Positions 44,268 to 53,825 of a stretch of DNA of 64,000 nt are shown here, in pieces; position 1 is the first letter of the stretch, and each line of letters starts with the position of its first letter. A program made the translations under genes and the position numbers. Under the pieces are notes generated by a model. It was not told the origin of the DNA and searched no databases. It saw only the letters and a program-made list of their open reading frames with translations. Origin of the DNA: Sphingomonas pokkalii. Lineage in GTDB: Bacteria > Pseudomonadota > Alphaproteobacteria > Sphingomonadales > Sphingomonadaceae. The DNA lies in the NCBI RefSeq assembly GCF_003096275.1, contig NZ_QENQ01000001.1:3391565-3455564 (forward strand), given 5' to 3'.

Positions 44268-45980
44268 ATGATCGCTTCCATCGACCGTCGAGCTTTTCTG
44301 CGCGGTGCCACGCTTGGCAGTGGCGGCCTTGCGCTGGCCGGCGCGCTGCCGGCCTGGGCGCTGCCGGGCTCCGCCGGCATTGCCGAGGGGTTGCCGGTGC
44401 TTTCGGGAGAAGACATTACCCTGCGCATCGCCCGCACGACGATGCGGATCGATGGCCGGCCGATGCACGCGGTTGCGGTGAACGGCACGGTGCCGGCGCC
44501 GCTGATCCGCTTGCGCGAGGGGCAGCAGGTTCGGCTGCGGGTGATGAACGAACTCGACGAGGAGTCCTCGATCCACTGGCACGGGCTGTTGCTGCCGTTC
44601 CAGATGGACGGGGTGCCGGGCGTCTCCTTCCCCGGCATCGCGCCGCGCGCTACCTTCACCTATGCCTTTCCGATCGTGCAGGCGGGTACCTATTGGTATC
44701 ACAGCCATTCGGGGTTCCAGGAGCAGGATGGGCTGTACGGCCCGATCGTGATCGATCCCGCCGGAGCCGATCCGGTGCTGTCCGATCGCGAGCATGTCAT
44801 CGTGCTTTCCGATCACAGCCGACTTTCCGGGCGTGCGATCTTCACGCGGCTCAAGCAGCAGCCGGGCTATTTCAACCGCCAGCGGCAGACGCTGGCCGGC
44901 TTGCTGGCGGGCCAGGACCAGCGTGCCGGCGATCGGCGCAAATGGGGGGCGATGCGGATGGATCCCACCGACATCGCCGACGTGACCGGCGCCACCTATC
45001 GCTATCTCGTCAACGGTCACGGCCCGCAGGACAACTGGACGGCGCTGTTCCGGCCCGGCGAACGGGTACGGCTGCGCATCATCAACGCCTCGGCGATGAC
45101 CACCTTCAACCTGCGCATCCCCGGCCTGCCGATGACGGTGGTGCAGGCCGATGGCTTGAATGTGCGGCCGGTGGAGGTGGACGAGTTCCAGTTCGGCCCG
45201 GCCGAAACCTATGACGTTATCGTCGTGCCGCGCGAAGACCGCGCCTATACGCTGGTGGGCGAGAGCGTCGATCGTTCGGGTATGGCCCGCGCGACGCTGG
45301 CGCCCCGGCCCGGCATGTCCGCGGCGGTGCCGCCGCTGCGCCGCCGCCCGATCGCGACGATGACGGACATGGGCATGGGCGGGATGGACCATGGCGCGAT
45401 GGACCATGGTGCCATGGCGGGGATGGATCACGCGATGCGCGCCTTTTCCAACGCGCCGACGGTGCGGAAGGGGCCGGGGGTCCAGACCATCGCTCCCATG
45501 CCGATCGATCGCACCGGCGCGCCGGGGCAGGGGCTGGATGATGCCGGACACCGGGTGCTCACCTATCGCGACCTGGTGGCGCTGGAGCCCAACCCCGATG
45601 CGCGCGCGCCGTCGCGCCAGCTGGAGATCCATCTGACCGGCAACATGGAACGGTACATGTGGGCCTTCGATGGCGAGAAACTGTCGGAGGTGACCGCCCC
45701 GATCCCGTTCCGCGCCGGCGAGCGCGTGCGGGTGACGCTGGTCAACGACACGATGATGGGCCATCCCATCCATCTCCACGGCCATTTCTTCGAGCTGGTG
45801 ACGGGGCATGGCGCCCATAGCCCGCGCAAGCACACCGTGTTGGTGCAGCCTGGCGGCAAGGTCAGCTGGGACGTGACCGCCAACGAAGGCGATTGGGCGT
45901 TCCACTGCCACATGCTCTACCACATGGCCGCCGGGATGATGCAGGTCGTGCAGGTTCGCGGCGGGGCAGACGCGGCATGA
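44268..45980 (+). CDS. copA: Multicopper oxidase CopA (copper resistance)
   Basis: A 570-residue periplasmic oxidase with a Tat leader (IDRRAFLRGATLGSGGLALA). All four copper motifs are visible: SIHWHGLLLP, TYWYHSHSGFQEQ, MMGHPIHLHGHFFEL and WAFHCHMLYHMAAGMM. A Met/His-rich stretch (MGMGGMDHGAMDHGAMAGMD, about residues 366-385) matches the copper-loading segment of CopA/PcoA. It oxidises Cu(I) and binds copper in the periplasm. It is coupled to copB by ATGA overlap and lies downstream of the MerR-type dyad. Confidence 0.93.
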   Translation: MIASIDRRAFLRGATLGSGGLALAGALPAWALPGSAGIAEGLPVLSGEDITLRIARTTMRIDGRPMHAVAVNGTVPAPLIRLREGQQVRLRVMNELDEESSIHWHGLLLPFQMDGVPGVSFPGIAPRATFTYAFPIVQAGTYWYHSHSGFQEQDGLYGPIVIDPAGADPVLSDREHVIVLSDHSRLSGRAIFTRLKQQPGYFNRQRQTLAGLLAGQDQRAGDRRKWGAMRMDPTDIADVTGATYRYLVNGHGPQDNWTALFRPGERVRLRIINASAMTTFNLRIPGLPMTVVQADGLNVRPVEVDEFQFGPAETYDVIVVPREDRAYTLVGESVDRSGMARATLAPRPGMSAAVPPLRRRPIATMTDMGMGGMDHGAMDHGAMAGMDHAMRAFSNAPTVRKGPGVQTIAPMPIDRTGAPGQGLDDAGHRVLTYRDLVALEPNPDARAPSRQLEIHLTGNMERYMWAFDGEKLSEVTAPIPFRAGERVRVTLVNDTMMGHPIHLHGHFFELVTGHGAHSPRKHTVLVQPGGKVSWDVTANEGDWAFHCHMLYHMAAGMMQVVQVRGGADAA

Positions 45981-47062
45981 AGGCGCTGCTATTCGTTGGC
46001 GCGGCGGCATTCGGATGGGCGTTCCCCGCCGCGGGCCAGACGATGTCGCATGACCACCATGGCGATATGCCCATGGCTGCACCGTCGTCTCCCGCCAGCC
46101 CGGCGGCGGCCGCGCCCGACAGCGATAACGCCAAGGCTGAGGGGCAGGATGCAGCTATGTCACCGAATGGTGGCCAGCATTCCGGGCATGACATACACAT
46201 GTCACCGATCGGTGACCCTCACGCCGGCCATCATCCGCCCGCACCGCAGGCCGATCCCCATGCCGGCCATCCGATGCCGGCAGATTCCCGGCCCGAAGCC
46301 GCCGCGGGAACCGATCTGGCGGCAGGGGATGCGCCGGCCCCGACGCCGCAGCCGGGACTGGCCGCCAGCCGCTTCTGGGGTGCAGAGGCGATGATGGCGG
46401 CGAGCCATCATCTGCGCCATCACCATGGCGGGATGACATTCCGCCAGGTGATGCTCAACCTCGCCGAGGTGCAGCTGCGGCGCGGCAAGGACGGCTATCG
46501 TTGGGATGGCGAGGCGTGGATTGGCGGCGATATCCACCGGCTCACCCTGAAATCGGAAGGCGAGGGGACGTTCGGCGGCCGCACCGAGACGGCCGAAGTC
46601 CAGGCGCTCTACAGCCGGGCGATCGATCCTTATTGGAACCTGCAGGCCGGCGTTCGCCACGATATCCGGCCGGGGCCTTCGCGCACCTATGCCACGATGG
46701 GTATCGAGGGACTGGCACCTTATTGGTTCCAGGTCGAAGGCGCGGTGTTCCTTTCCAGCCAGGGAGATGTGCTGGCGCGCGCAGAGGCGTTCTACGACCA
46801 GCGCCTGACCCAGAATCTGGTGCTCCAGCCGCGGGCGGAGGCGAATTTCGCGGCGCAGACAGTCCGCGAAACCGGCATCGGCGCAGGCTTGAGCGATCTG
46901 GAGCTGGGCATCCGCCTGCGCTACGAGCGCCGCCGGGAATTCGCGCCCTATATCGGGGTTTCGTGGGAGCGGCGGCTTGGCGAAACCGCCCGGATCGCCC
47001 GCACGCGCGGCGAGGAGACCGGCGGCTTTTCGTTCGTGGCGGGGGTTCGCACCTGGTTCTGA
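45977..47062 (+). CDS. copB: Copper resistance outer-membrane protein CopB
   Basis: A 361-residue protein. Signal peptide MKALLFVGAAAFGWAFPAAG precedes a His/Met/Asp-rich copper-binding region (SHDHHGDMPM, GGQHSGHDIHMSPIGDPHAG). The C-terminal CopB beta-barrel starts at AASRFWGAEAMMAASHHLRH and includes YGF-like strands (RTETAEVQALYSRAIDPYWN, LQAGVRHDIRPGPSRTYATM) ending VAGVRTWF. It works with CopA to hold or export copper at the outer membrane. The ATG at 45977 overlaps the copA stop. Confidence 0.92.
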   Translation: MKALLFVGAAAFGWAFPAAGQTMSHDHHGDMPMAAPSSPASPAAAAPDSDNAKAEGQDAAMSPNGGQHSGHDIHMSPIGDPHAGHHPPAPQADPHAGHPMPADSRPEAAAGTDLAAGDAPAPTPQPGLAASRFWGAEAMMAASHHLRHHHGGMTFRQVMLNLAEVQLRRGKDGYRWDGEAWIGGDIHRLTLKSEGEGTFGGRTETAEVQALYSRAIDPYWNLQAGVRHDIRPGPSRTYATMGIEGLAPYWFQVEGAVFLSSQGDVLARAEAFYDQRLTQNLVLQPRAEANFAAQTVRETGIGAGLSDLELGIRLRYERRREFAPYIGVSWERRLGETARIARTRGEETGGFSFVAGVRTWF

Positions 47063-47225
47063 GACTGGCCGAATCACGTGGAAATGTGGCATCATGCCGG
47101 CAGGCCGGCCCCGATGTGCCAGTTTAGTGCTTTTTGTTCCGTGTGTTAGAAAAGTCGAAATTCGGCCTGCTTGCCGCCCCGTTCTCCGGGCTTATATCGC
47201 TCGCACTCGCAGCAAAGTTAGCCGA

Positions 47226-48005
47226 ATGTCCTTGCTTCATCGTCCCGATGGCCTGCCCAAAGGCCCCAGCCTGCTGGCATCGATCCACGATGTCGGGCCG
47301 CGTTCCGAAGGTGCGGTCGATCAGCTTTCGGAGCTGTTCCTGCGCCATATCGGCGCCCCGCGCTATGCGATGCTGGTGGTGCCCGATCATTGGGGATCGG
47401 CGCCGCTGGTGCCGGGCACCCCGTTCGCAACGCGGCTGCGGGGCTGGGCGGACTCGGGTATCGAGATGTTCCTGCACGGCTGGTTCCACCGCGACGTTTC
47501 CGAACACGCATCGGCCAGCGCGCGCTTCAAGGCCAAGCATATGACGGCGGGCGAGGGCGAGTTCCTCGGCCTGGACTATGCCACCGCGCGCGACCGGATG
47601 GAGCGTGGTCGCGCGCTGGTAGAGGATATCATCGGCCGCCCGGTGACCGGCTTCATCGCACCCGCCTGGCTTTATGGCGACGGCGCCCGCGAAGCGCTGC
47701 GCGATCTCGGCTTCGCGCTGGCCGAGGATCATTTCCGGGTCTGGGCGCCGCAGCAGGCGGATCGCGTGCTCGCCAAGGGCCCGGTGATCACCTGGGCCAG
47801 CCGCAGCAAAAGCCGGATCGCCTCGTCACTGGCGGTGGCGGCGATCGCCCGCGCGCTGCTGCCCCGCCGCCCGGCGATGCGGCTGGGCGTGCATCCGGGG
47901 GACGTGACCGTGCCGGCGCTGCTCACCAGCATCGACAAGACGCTCGGTGCGCTTTCCAAGGGTGGCCGCTTCGGCCAATATCGCGAACTGCTGGAGACGC
48001 ATTGA
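47226..48005 (+). CDS. DUF2334-type polysaccharide deacetylase
   Basis: A 259-residue protein with a deacetylase-like fold. SLLASIHDVGPRSEGAVDQL carries the metal-binding Asp, IEMFLHGWFHRDV supplies the HGWxH motif, and FIAPAWLYGDGAREALRDLG the R/P-rich motif. These are features of the DUF2334 branch of carbohydrate esterase family 4, acting on N-acetyl sugars. It is coupled to a glycosyltransferase by TGATG overlap, which suggests a joint role in surface glycan or glycolipid synthesis. The ATG at 47226 has only a weak ribosome site. Confidence 0.8.
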   Translation: MSLLHRPDGLPKGPSLLASIHDVGPRSEGAVDQLSELFLRHIGAPRYAMLVVPDHWGSAPLVPGTPFATRLRGWADSGIEMFLHGWFHRDVSEHASASARFKAKHMTAGEGEFLGLDYATARDRMERGRALVEDIIGRPVTGFIAPAWLYGDGAREALRDLGFALAEDHFRVWAPQQADRVLAKGPVITWASRSKSRIASSLAVAAIARALLPRRPAMRLGVHPGDVTVPALLTSIDKTLGALSKGGRFGQYRELLETH

Positions 48006-49174
48006 TGCGCATCCTGGATGTCTGCGCCTTCTACAGCCCCTTTGGGGGTGGCGTGAAAACCTATGTCCGTCGCAAGATGGAGCTCGGCGCCCAATTGGGG
48101 CACGAGATCATCATCCTGGCGCCCGGCGAACGCGAAGAGATCATCGAGGAGCGGGACGGCGCCGTGCTGGCGACGATCCCCGCACCGCTGCTGCCGCTGG
48201 ACCGGCGATATCGCTATTTCGACGATGAGCCGCTGCTGCACGCGGCGCTGGACCGCTGGAAGCCCGATTTCGTGGAGGCATCGTCGCCCTGGCGCAGCGC
48301 ATCGATGGTGGCGCGGTGGCAGGGGCCGGCGGCCCGCGCGCTGGTGATGCACGCCGATCCGCTGGCGGCCTATGCCTATCGCTGGTTCGGCACGATCGCC
48401 AACCGCGAGACGATCGACAAGGGCTTCTCCTCCTTCTGGCAGCACCTCCGCCGGCTGGACGAGGGGTTCGATCTGGTGGTGACGGCAGGGCATGATCTGG
48501 CGGCGCGGCTCACCGACGGCGGGCTGTCCAAGATCACGACCATCCCGATGGGCGTGGAGCCGGGCTATTTCAGCCCGAGCCTGCGCGACGAGGCGTTGCG
48601 TGCCGAACTGCTGGCAAGCTGTGGCCTCGGCCCGGATGCCACGCTGCTGATCGGCGTGGGCCGGCTGGCGGCCGAGAAGCGCTGGCCGATGGTGATCGAG
48701 GCAGCCGAGGCCGCCGCGGCACGCAACCCGATGGGGCTGATCCTGATCGGAACCGGCACGGCGCGCTCCCGCGTAATCGCTGCGATCGGGCGCAATCCCC
48801 ATGCGCAGCTGTTCGAACCTACCAGCAACCGCGAGCAGCTGGCGCGGGTGCTGGCGAGCGCCGACGCACTGGTCCATGGCTGCGAGGCCGAGACGTTCTG
48901 CATGGTGGCCGCGGAGGCGCGGGCCAGCGGCCTGCCGCTGATCGTGCCGGACCAGGGCGGCGCGGCCGATCAGTTCGTCGAGGGGCAGGGAATGCTCTAC
49001 AAGGCGGCGGATCCGGTGAGCCTGCGCGACGCGCTGGGGCGCTTCGTGGAAACGACGCCGATGTTCCACCGCCTGCGCGCGACTGCCGACGCGCCGTCCA
49101 CGCGGACGATGGACATGCATTTCGAGGAGCTGTTCGCCAGCTACCGCGCAAGGGCCTATTCGCGGGCGGCCTGA
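48005..49174 (+). CDS. GT4-family glycosyltransferase
   Basis: A 389-residue GT-B enzyme. The N-terminal acceptor domain starts MRILDVCAFYSPFGGGVKTY with the Gly-rich loop. The C-terminal nucleotide-sugar domain has LLIGVGRLAAEKRWPMVIEA and the E-x7-E motif in HGCEAETFCMVAAEARASGL. Such enzymes add a sugar from a nucleotide or lipid donor with retention. It is translationally coupled to the deacetylase upstream. Donor and acceptor are unknown. Confidence 0.88.
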   Translation: MRILDVCAFYSPFGGGVKTYVRRKMELGAQLGHEIIILAPGEREEIIEERDGAVLATIPAPLLPLDRRYRYFDDEPLLHAALDRWKPDFVEASSPWRSASMVARWQGPAARALVMHADPLAAYAYRWFGTIANRETIDKGFSSFWQHLRRLDEGFDLVVTAGHDLAARLTDGGLSKITTIPMGVEPGYFSPSLRDEALRAELLASCGLGPDATLLIGVGRLAAEKRWPMVIEAAEAAAARNPMGLILIGTGTARSRVIAAIGRNPHAQLFEPTSNREQLARVLASADALVHGCEAETFCMVAAEARASGLPLIVPDQGGAADQFVEGQGMLYKAADPVSLRDALGRFVETTPMFHRLRATADAPSTRTMDMHFEELFASYRARAYSRAA

Positions 49175-49325
49175 GCCAGCATTCGAACGGTGGGGCAGGA
49201 GTACGGGTTCCAAAGGCCGGGCCTGATCCTTCCGCCCGGTCGCGCGGCATCCCATTTCGCCCCCATATTCGCGTGGGTCGCGTGTACCCGCAACGGGGCA
49301 CCGGGCGACGCCACATCCATCCTCG

Positions 49326-50549
49326 CTATGGCCGGTCGCGCGCGGGTGCGGTGCCGATTTCCAGGCGCTTCAGAAACTGCGGCAGTGGGCAGCGATGGTC
49401 ACGCCCTTGATCGCATCCTTCCAGCCGCAACGGCGTCCAGGTCGTGCGGTCGCGGGCGGCGCGGATGTCAGCGGCGCTCTGGCTGCGATACCATAGCCGC
49501 ACGTCCTTGCCGCCATCCGGCGCAGGCACCAGCGCGATGGCGATGCCGCCGCCGGGTGACGGATCGTTCGCCGCAAAGCCCGGCGCCTGCACCGGTACGC
49601 CCAGCACCGCCGCCAGCGCCGCGACATTCGTATCATGGCCGAACAGCAGGTCGATGGCGGGGGCGGCATCCGCAGTCAGGTCGCGCGCGATGCGATCGAC
49701 GGTCGGCGCCATCTGGAACGCGGCCATATAGGCGGGACGGCTGAACACGTCGAACAGCGCACCGTGAACGGCGCCCAGTGCTGCCAGCTGCGCCGGCGTC
49801 GCCCGGCCCCAGCCGACCTTCGCCATCGGCAACCCTTCCAGATATTGCAGCATCAGCACCTGCGCGGTGCCGGACGCGGCGCGGATCGGCCCTTTCAGAT
49901 CGATGCCATGCCCGTCTTCGGTCGCACGGACCGCGGAGGGCTCAACCGGGCTGCACGGGCCGCTGGGGCAGGCGAGCACCCGTTCCAGCAGCGCGAGGCC
50001 AGCCGCGTGCCGCTTCGCAAGCGCGTCGATCCCGCCGGTGTAGCGAAGGATCGATTCCACCGCCTGGCGGGCATCGAAGCTCTTGGGGCGCGCGCCCAGC
50101 GGTTCGAAGATCGGATCGTTCTCGCCGATCGGGCGGTGGCCGATGGCGAGGGCGCAGCCCGGCGCGAGGCCGGCGGCATAGGCCTCGCCGCTGGCGATCG
50201 TGCGCGGCGAACTGTTGGTCCACAGCCGCAGCGTGGCGGCATCGGGGCATCCCTTGTCGGCGAGCAGGCCCGCCGCCTGGAACCAGCGGCGATCCGCTTT
50301 GGCGAGCGCCTGCAGCGCGGCGACGCCATGGGGGGTAACCTGTTCGGCCGGGGCCTCCCAGTGCGGCCAGGGCCGACCGGTGCGGGTGGCGAGCGGCACC
50401 TCGCCATCCAGGGGCGAGCGAACGCCGTGGCGCATCAGCAGCACCAGCCGCTCGACTCGCGGCGAGGATTGCGGCGCCGCCTGGGTGGCGACGGGGGTGA
50501 GCAGCAGTGCCCAAAGCGCGCAAGCACGGCCAACGGAACGGATTTTCAT
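49326..50549 (-). CDS. Histidine acid phosphatase (phytase/glucose-1-phosphatase type)
   Basis: A 407-residue secreted phosphatase. Signal peptide KIRSVGRACALWALLLTPVA precedes the catalytic motif LVLLMRHGVRSPLDG (Arg40, His41) and the proton-donor motif LLFGHDTNVAALAAV, as in AppA and Agp. Several Cys (KGCPDAATLRLW, APGCALAIG, LACPSGPCSPVE, EGCDQGRDHRCPL) could form the family's disulfides. It frees phosphate from phytate or sugar phosphates in the periplasm. It is divergent from a TBDR gene with a strong dyad between them, so both may serve uptake of one organophosphate. Confidence 0.88.
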   Translation of the reverse strand: MKIRSVGRACALWALLLTPVATQAAPQSSPRVERLVLLMRHGVRSPLDGEVPLATRTGRPWPHWEAPAEQVTPHGVAALQALAKADRRWFQAAGLLADKGCPDAATLRLWTNSSPRTIASGEAYAAGLAPGCALAIGHRPIGENDPIFEPLGARPKSFDARQAVESILRYTGGIDALAKRHAAGLALLERVLACPSGPCSPVEPSAVRATEDGHGIDLKGPIRAASGTAQVLMLQYLEGLPMAKVGWGRATPAQLAALGAVHGALFDVFSRPAYMAAFQMAPTVDRIARDLTADAAPAIDLLFGHDTNVAALAAVLGVPVQAPGFAANDPSPGGGIAIALVPAPDGGKDVRLWYRSQSAADIRAARDRTTWTPLRLEGCDQGRDHRCPLPQFLKRLEIGTAPARDRP

Positions 50550-50596
50550 GGTGAGCGGGCTAGCGGCCGCGAATGAAAGCTATGTGACAAAAAAAG

Positions 50597-50620
50597 AATA
50601 CCAATTGTTGAATTGGTATT
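50597..50620. promoter_or_regulatory. 10-bp dyad operator between phosphatase and TBDR
   Basis: AATACCAATT and AATTGGTATT are exact inverted copies around GTTG. The site lies 48 bp before the phosphatase start and 161 bp before the TBDR start, so it could control both. The AT-rich dyad stands out from the GC-rich surroundings. I cannot name the regulator. Confidence 0.55.
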
Positions 50621-50780
50621 ATCCAATCATCTTCGAAGCTTGCGCTGCAGTGCAGCAATCTTGTCATGCTTTCGCAGTCGAATTGCCACCAACGGGACGC
50701 CGGATTGCCGTGCGCTGGCGCTAGCGGGCCGGGCAGCCAGCGGGGACATGCTGGGCAATTGGCAAACAAAGGAAATACCA

Positions 50781-53558
50781 ATGGGACACTGGAACAAGCG
50801 CGTTGCGCTTCTCCTGGGCGGGGGCACGGTCGCACTTCTCGCACACAGCCAGGCCTGGGCGGCGACGCCGCGTGAAGATGCCGTCGCCGCTGCGACGGCG
50901 GATGCCGACGACCAGTCGCGCGATGGCGAGACGATCGTCGTCACCGGCAAGACCGTGGCGATCAAGAATGCCCAGGACGAACAGGTGAAGAGCGCGTCGC
51001 TCGTCACCATCGTTTCCGGCGAGGAACTGCGCGCGCAGCCGCAGCAGAACCTGGCCGACCTGCTGACCCGCCTGCCGGGCCTCAATTCCTCGGTCGACCA
51101 GTCGCGCAACGCGGCGGCGACGGGCGAGGCGCAGTATCTTTCGATCCGCGGCCTCGACACTGCCTATAACGCCTATGCGCTCGACGGTGTGCGCCTGGCG
51201 CAGACCGATGCGCGCACCCGCGCGATCTCGATGAACCTGCTGTCGCCCTTCGCGCTTTCGGAAGTGCGCGTCGACAAGGCGCCGAACGCCGCGCAGGATG
51301 GCGACGCCATCGCCGGCGTGATCGACCTGCGGACCGCGTCGCCCTTCGATTTCGGCGCGCATCACTTCCAGATCCGCGCGCAAGGGCAGATCGCCGGCCG
51401 CGCCGCCGCCCGCGACCAGGATCCCTGGGGCGGCACGGTCCAGCTGGAGACCGCGCAGCAGTTCGGCAATCTGGGCATCTTTGCGTCGGGCTATTACGGC
51501 AAGAAGAACATCTTCAGCGAGTCCGTGGCTATCCACAAGGACTATACCAAGCAGAACGGCAACCTGCCGGGCGCGCTGCGCGACAACCTCGCCAATGCGG
51601 TGCCGGTCGGCGTCGAGTGGAACGTCTTCCAGAACAAGATCGAACGCTTCGGCGGCACGGTGAACCTGGAATGGAAGGGCGACACCACCGATCTCTACGC
51701 CCGCACCACCTATGGCGAATATCGCCTGAAGAGCTGGATGGATCAGACTGCGGCGCGCAGCGTGGGCCTCACCGCCGGGCAGACCAACCCCAATGCCGGG
51801 AACAAGCTTGGCTCCAACTATGACAGCGCCGGCTATCTGGCGATGTACGGTCTCGGCGGTACCAACTATTTCCGCACCGAGCACAGCAACCAGCGGCTGT
51901 TCACCACCAAGATCGGCGGCGAGAGCCGGCTGGGCGACCTGACGCTCGACTATAACGGCGCCTATTCGCGCGGCGCGACCAGCTATCCGCTGCGCATCCA
52001 GGCGAAGTGGGGCAGCCCGACCTATATCGGCCCGAACGCGACCGGCCCGGCAAGCTACAAGCTGATCACCAGCCTTGCCGATCGCACCAATCCGCAGGTC
52101 GTGCTGAGCGACGATGCGCGCGCGACGATCACCAATCTCGACAATTTCGCCCAGGCCTACACCACCGCGCAGTTCGAGGATTCGTGGGAATCGAAGCTCG
52201 AGGGCCGTCTGGACGGCACCTGGAAGTTCGGCGATCGCGGGCTTTCCTCGATCCAGGCAGGCGGCAAGTATGAAGCGTCGAAGCGCTATTCGAACAGCCT
52301 CGGCGATGACGGCGCGCTCGAATATGACTTCACCGCCACCGATCCGAACCTCACCAAGCTCACCGCGGTGCCGGGCAAGCGGCTGAACGGCTTCATGAAC
52401 GACGTACAGGTGCCGTTCTACATCCCCGATCACGCCTGGATCGAGGCGCAGAACGCCAGGCTGTCGCTCGCCAAGCTTCCGGGCATCAATCCGGTGAAGC
52501 TGGAAGAGAACCGGCTGGACGGCAAGGAACATCGCGCCAGCGGCTATGTCCTCGCCAATTTCAGCTTCGGCGGCCTCACCGTTACGCCGGGCCTGCGCTT
52601 CGAACATAACTGGTTCCAGGGCCGTTACTGGCAGGACAACGGCAAGACCGCGGGCTTCGCCACCAGCGCCCGCAGCTACGACCAGTGGCTGCCGAGCCTG
52701 ATCGCTTCCTATCGCCCGGGCGAGAATACCGTGTATCGCTTCTCGGTGCGCAAGAGCTATTCGCGCCCCGCATTCGATCTGCTGCTCGGGCCGACCAGCG
52801 TCTCGCGCGACGACAGCGGCAAGATCACTTCGATCTTCGTGCCGAACCCGAATCTCGATGCGGTCGAGGCGTGGAACGTCGATACCTCGATCGAGCATAA
52901 GGGGGCCGGCACCGACCTGTTCTCGGCGGCGCTGTTCTACAAGCGGCTGAACCATGTGATGTTCTCGACCGGCTCGACCAACGCGACCGGCGACCTGAAC
53001 GTGTGGAATGCACCGAACAGCCAGCTCTCGCCCGACGGCGTCGAGATCGATACGCTCGATACCAGCGGCAAGGGCAGCGTCTATGGCGTCGAACTGTTCG
53101 CGCGGTACAGCCTGAAGGGGCTGACCGGCGTGCTGGACGGGTTGGGCTTCCAGGGCAACGTCACCCTGCAGCGCGCGGACGCCACGGTGTTCGTGTCCAA
53201 CGCCTATCGCCGCCAGCGTATGCCGGCAGCGCCACAGGTGATGTTCAACACCGAGCTGTTCTGGGTGCATGGCGGGTTCAACGCCGCGCTGAACTACAAC
53301 TATACCGGCAACAAGCTGTACGACCTGCGCTCGACGCAGCCGGACACCTATATCCAGCCGGTTTCGACGATGAATGCGATCTTCAGCTATACGCTGAACC
53401 AGCATCTGACTGCCGGCGTGTCTGTCCAGAACCTGCTGAATGCGCACAGCTATTGGGCGACGGCGGGGGTCGGCAAGGCGCTGCTCTCGGTGGACCGCAA
53501 GGGCGGCTATGTCGAGGTGGGCCGCACCTATATGCTGAACCTGTCCTACGCGTTCTAA
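50781..53558 (+). CDS. TonB-dependent receptor (phosphatase-linked, Caulobacter/Xanthomonas type)
   Basis: A 925-residue receptor. ATG at 50781 follows AAAGGA; the signal peptide is RVALLLGGGTVALLAHSQAW. The plug shows ETIVVTGKTVAIKNAQDEQ, LADLLTRLPGLNSSVDQSRN and EAQYLSIRGLDTAYNAYALD, and DGDAIAGVIDLRTASPFDFG. The barrel ends in GRTYMLNLSYAF. The plug and length fit the large TBDR class of Caulobacter and xanthomonads. Position opposite a histidine acid phosphatase hints at phytate or another phosphate ester as ligand. Confidence 0.9.
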   Translation: MGHWNKRVALLLGGGTVALLAHSQAWAATPREDAVAAATADADDQSRDGETIVVTGKTVAIKNAQDEQVKSASLVTIVSGEELRAQPQQNLADLLTRLPGLNSSVDQSRNAAATGEAQYLSIRGLDTAYNAYALDGVRLAQTDARTRAISMNLLSPFALSEVRVDKAPNAAQDGDAIAGVIDLRTASPFDFGAHHFQIRAQGQIAGRAAARDQDPWGGTVQLETAQQFGNLGIFASGYYGKKNIFSESVAIHKDYTKQNGNLPGALRDNLANAVPVGVEWNVFQNKIERFGGTVNLEWKGDTTDLYARTTYGEYRLKSWMDQTAARSVGLTAGQTNPNAGNKLGSNYDSAGYLAMYGLGGTNYFRTEHSNQRLFTTKIGGESRLGDLTLDYNGAYSRGATSYPLRIQAKWGSPTYIGPNATGPASYKLITSLADRTNPQVVLSDDARATITNLDNFAQAYTTAQFEDSWESKLEGRLDGTWKFGDRGLSSIQAGGKYEASKRYSNSLGDDGALEYDFTATDPNLTKLTAVPGKRLNGFMNDVQVPFYIPDHAWIEAQNARLSLAKLPGINPVKLEENRLDGKEHRASGYVLANFSFGGLTVTPGLRFEHNWFQGRYWQDNGKTAGFATSARSYDQWLPSLIASYRPGENTVYRFSVRKSYSRPAFDLLLGPTSVSRDDSGKITSIFVPNPNLDAVEAWNVDTSIEHKGAGTDLFSAALFYKRLNHVMFSTGSTNATGDLNVWNAPNSQLSPDGVEIDTLDTSGKGSVYGVELFARYSLKGLTGVLDGLGFQGNVTLQRADATVFVSNAYRRQRMPAAPQVMFNTELFWVHGGFNAALNYNYTGNKLYDLRSTQPDTYIQPVSTMNAIFSYTLNQHLTAGVSVQNLLNAHSYWATAGVGKALLSVDRKGGYVEVGRTYMLNLSYAF

Positions 53559-53563
53559 GCAAA

Positions 53564-53599
53564 AGGCCGGTCCGCCAAGGGAGGGGAGCGGACCGGCCT
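53564..53599. terminator. Hairpin terminator after the TBDR
   Basis: AGGCCGGTCCGC and GCGGACCGGCCT are exact 12-bp inverted arms with a 12-nt loop, 6 nt past the TBDR stop. A short T-run exists only on the minus strand (CCTTTTGC), so it may act better for leftward transcripts. Confidence 0.55.
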
Positions 53600-53630
53600 A
53601 TGCACGCAACCAGAGTCTAGGGAATAGGAA

Positions 53631-53678
53631 GCAAGTCGGTCCGATACGAGGGGATCGGAAAGTATTGGACCGACTTGC
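53631..53678. repeat. 17-bp inverted repeat, unexplained
   Basis: GCAAGTCGGTCCGATAC (53631-53647) and GTATTGGACCGACTTGC (53662-53678) pair at 16 of 17 positions with a 14-nt spacer. It is the second strong hairpin in 120 bp of gene-free DNA between the TBDR and cysQ. Besides these two hairpins I see nothing from 53600 to 53825. Confidence 0.5.
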
Positions 53679-53825
53679 AACCATTGGCGCGGCCCGGGGG
53701 AAGGCCTGTTCGCCATTACGCCGTTACTGACGGAAGTGCGGGGGGTGTCGCGTCTTCCGTATGACCTCTTCTATGCGATTCGCGCAGCGTTGCGCAGTCG
53801 GGAGCTCACCGATCCGGGTTTGCCC

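Noticed and set aside
45370..45430. Repeated GGCATGGACCATGG-like units in copA suggesting a DNA repeat
   Set aside because: Explained by the Met/His-rich copper-binding stretch of CopA.
50721..53447. 908-codon minus-strand open frame opposite the phosphatase-linked TBDR
   Set aside because: No domain motifs, Arg/Gly-rich; the plus-strand receptor has signal peptide, plug and barrel features.
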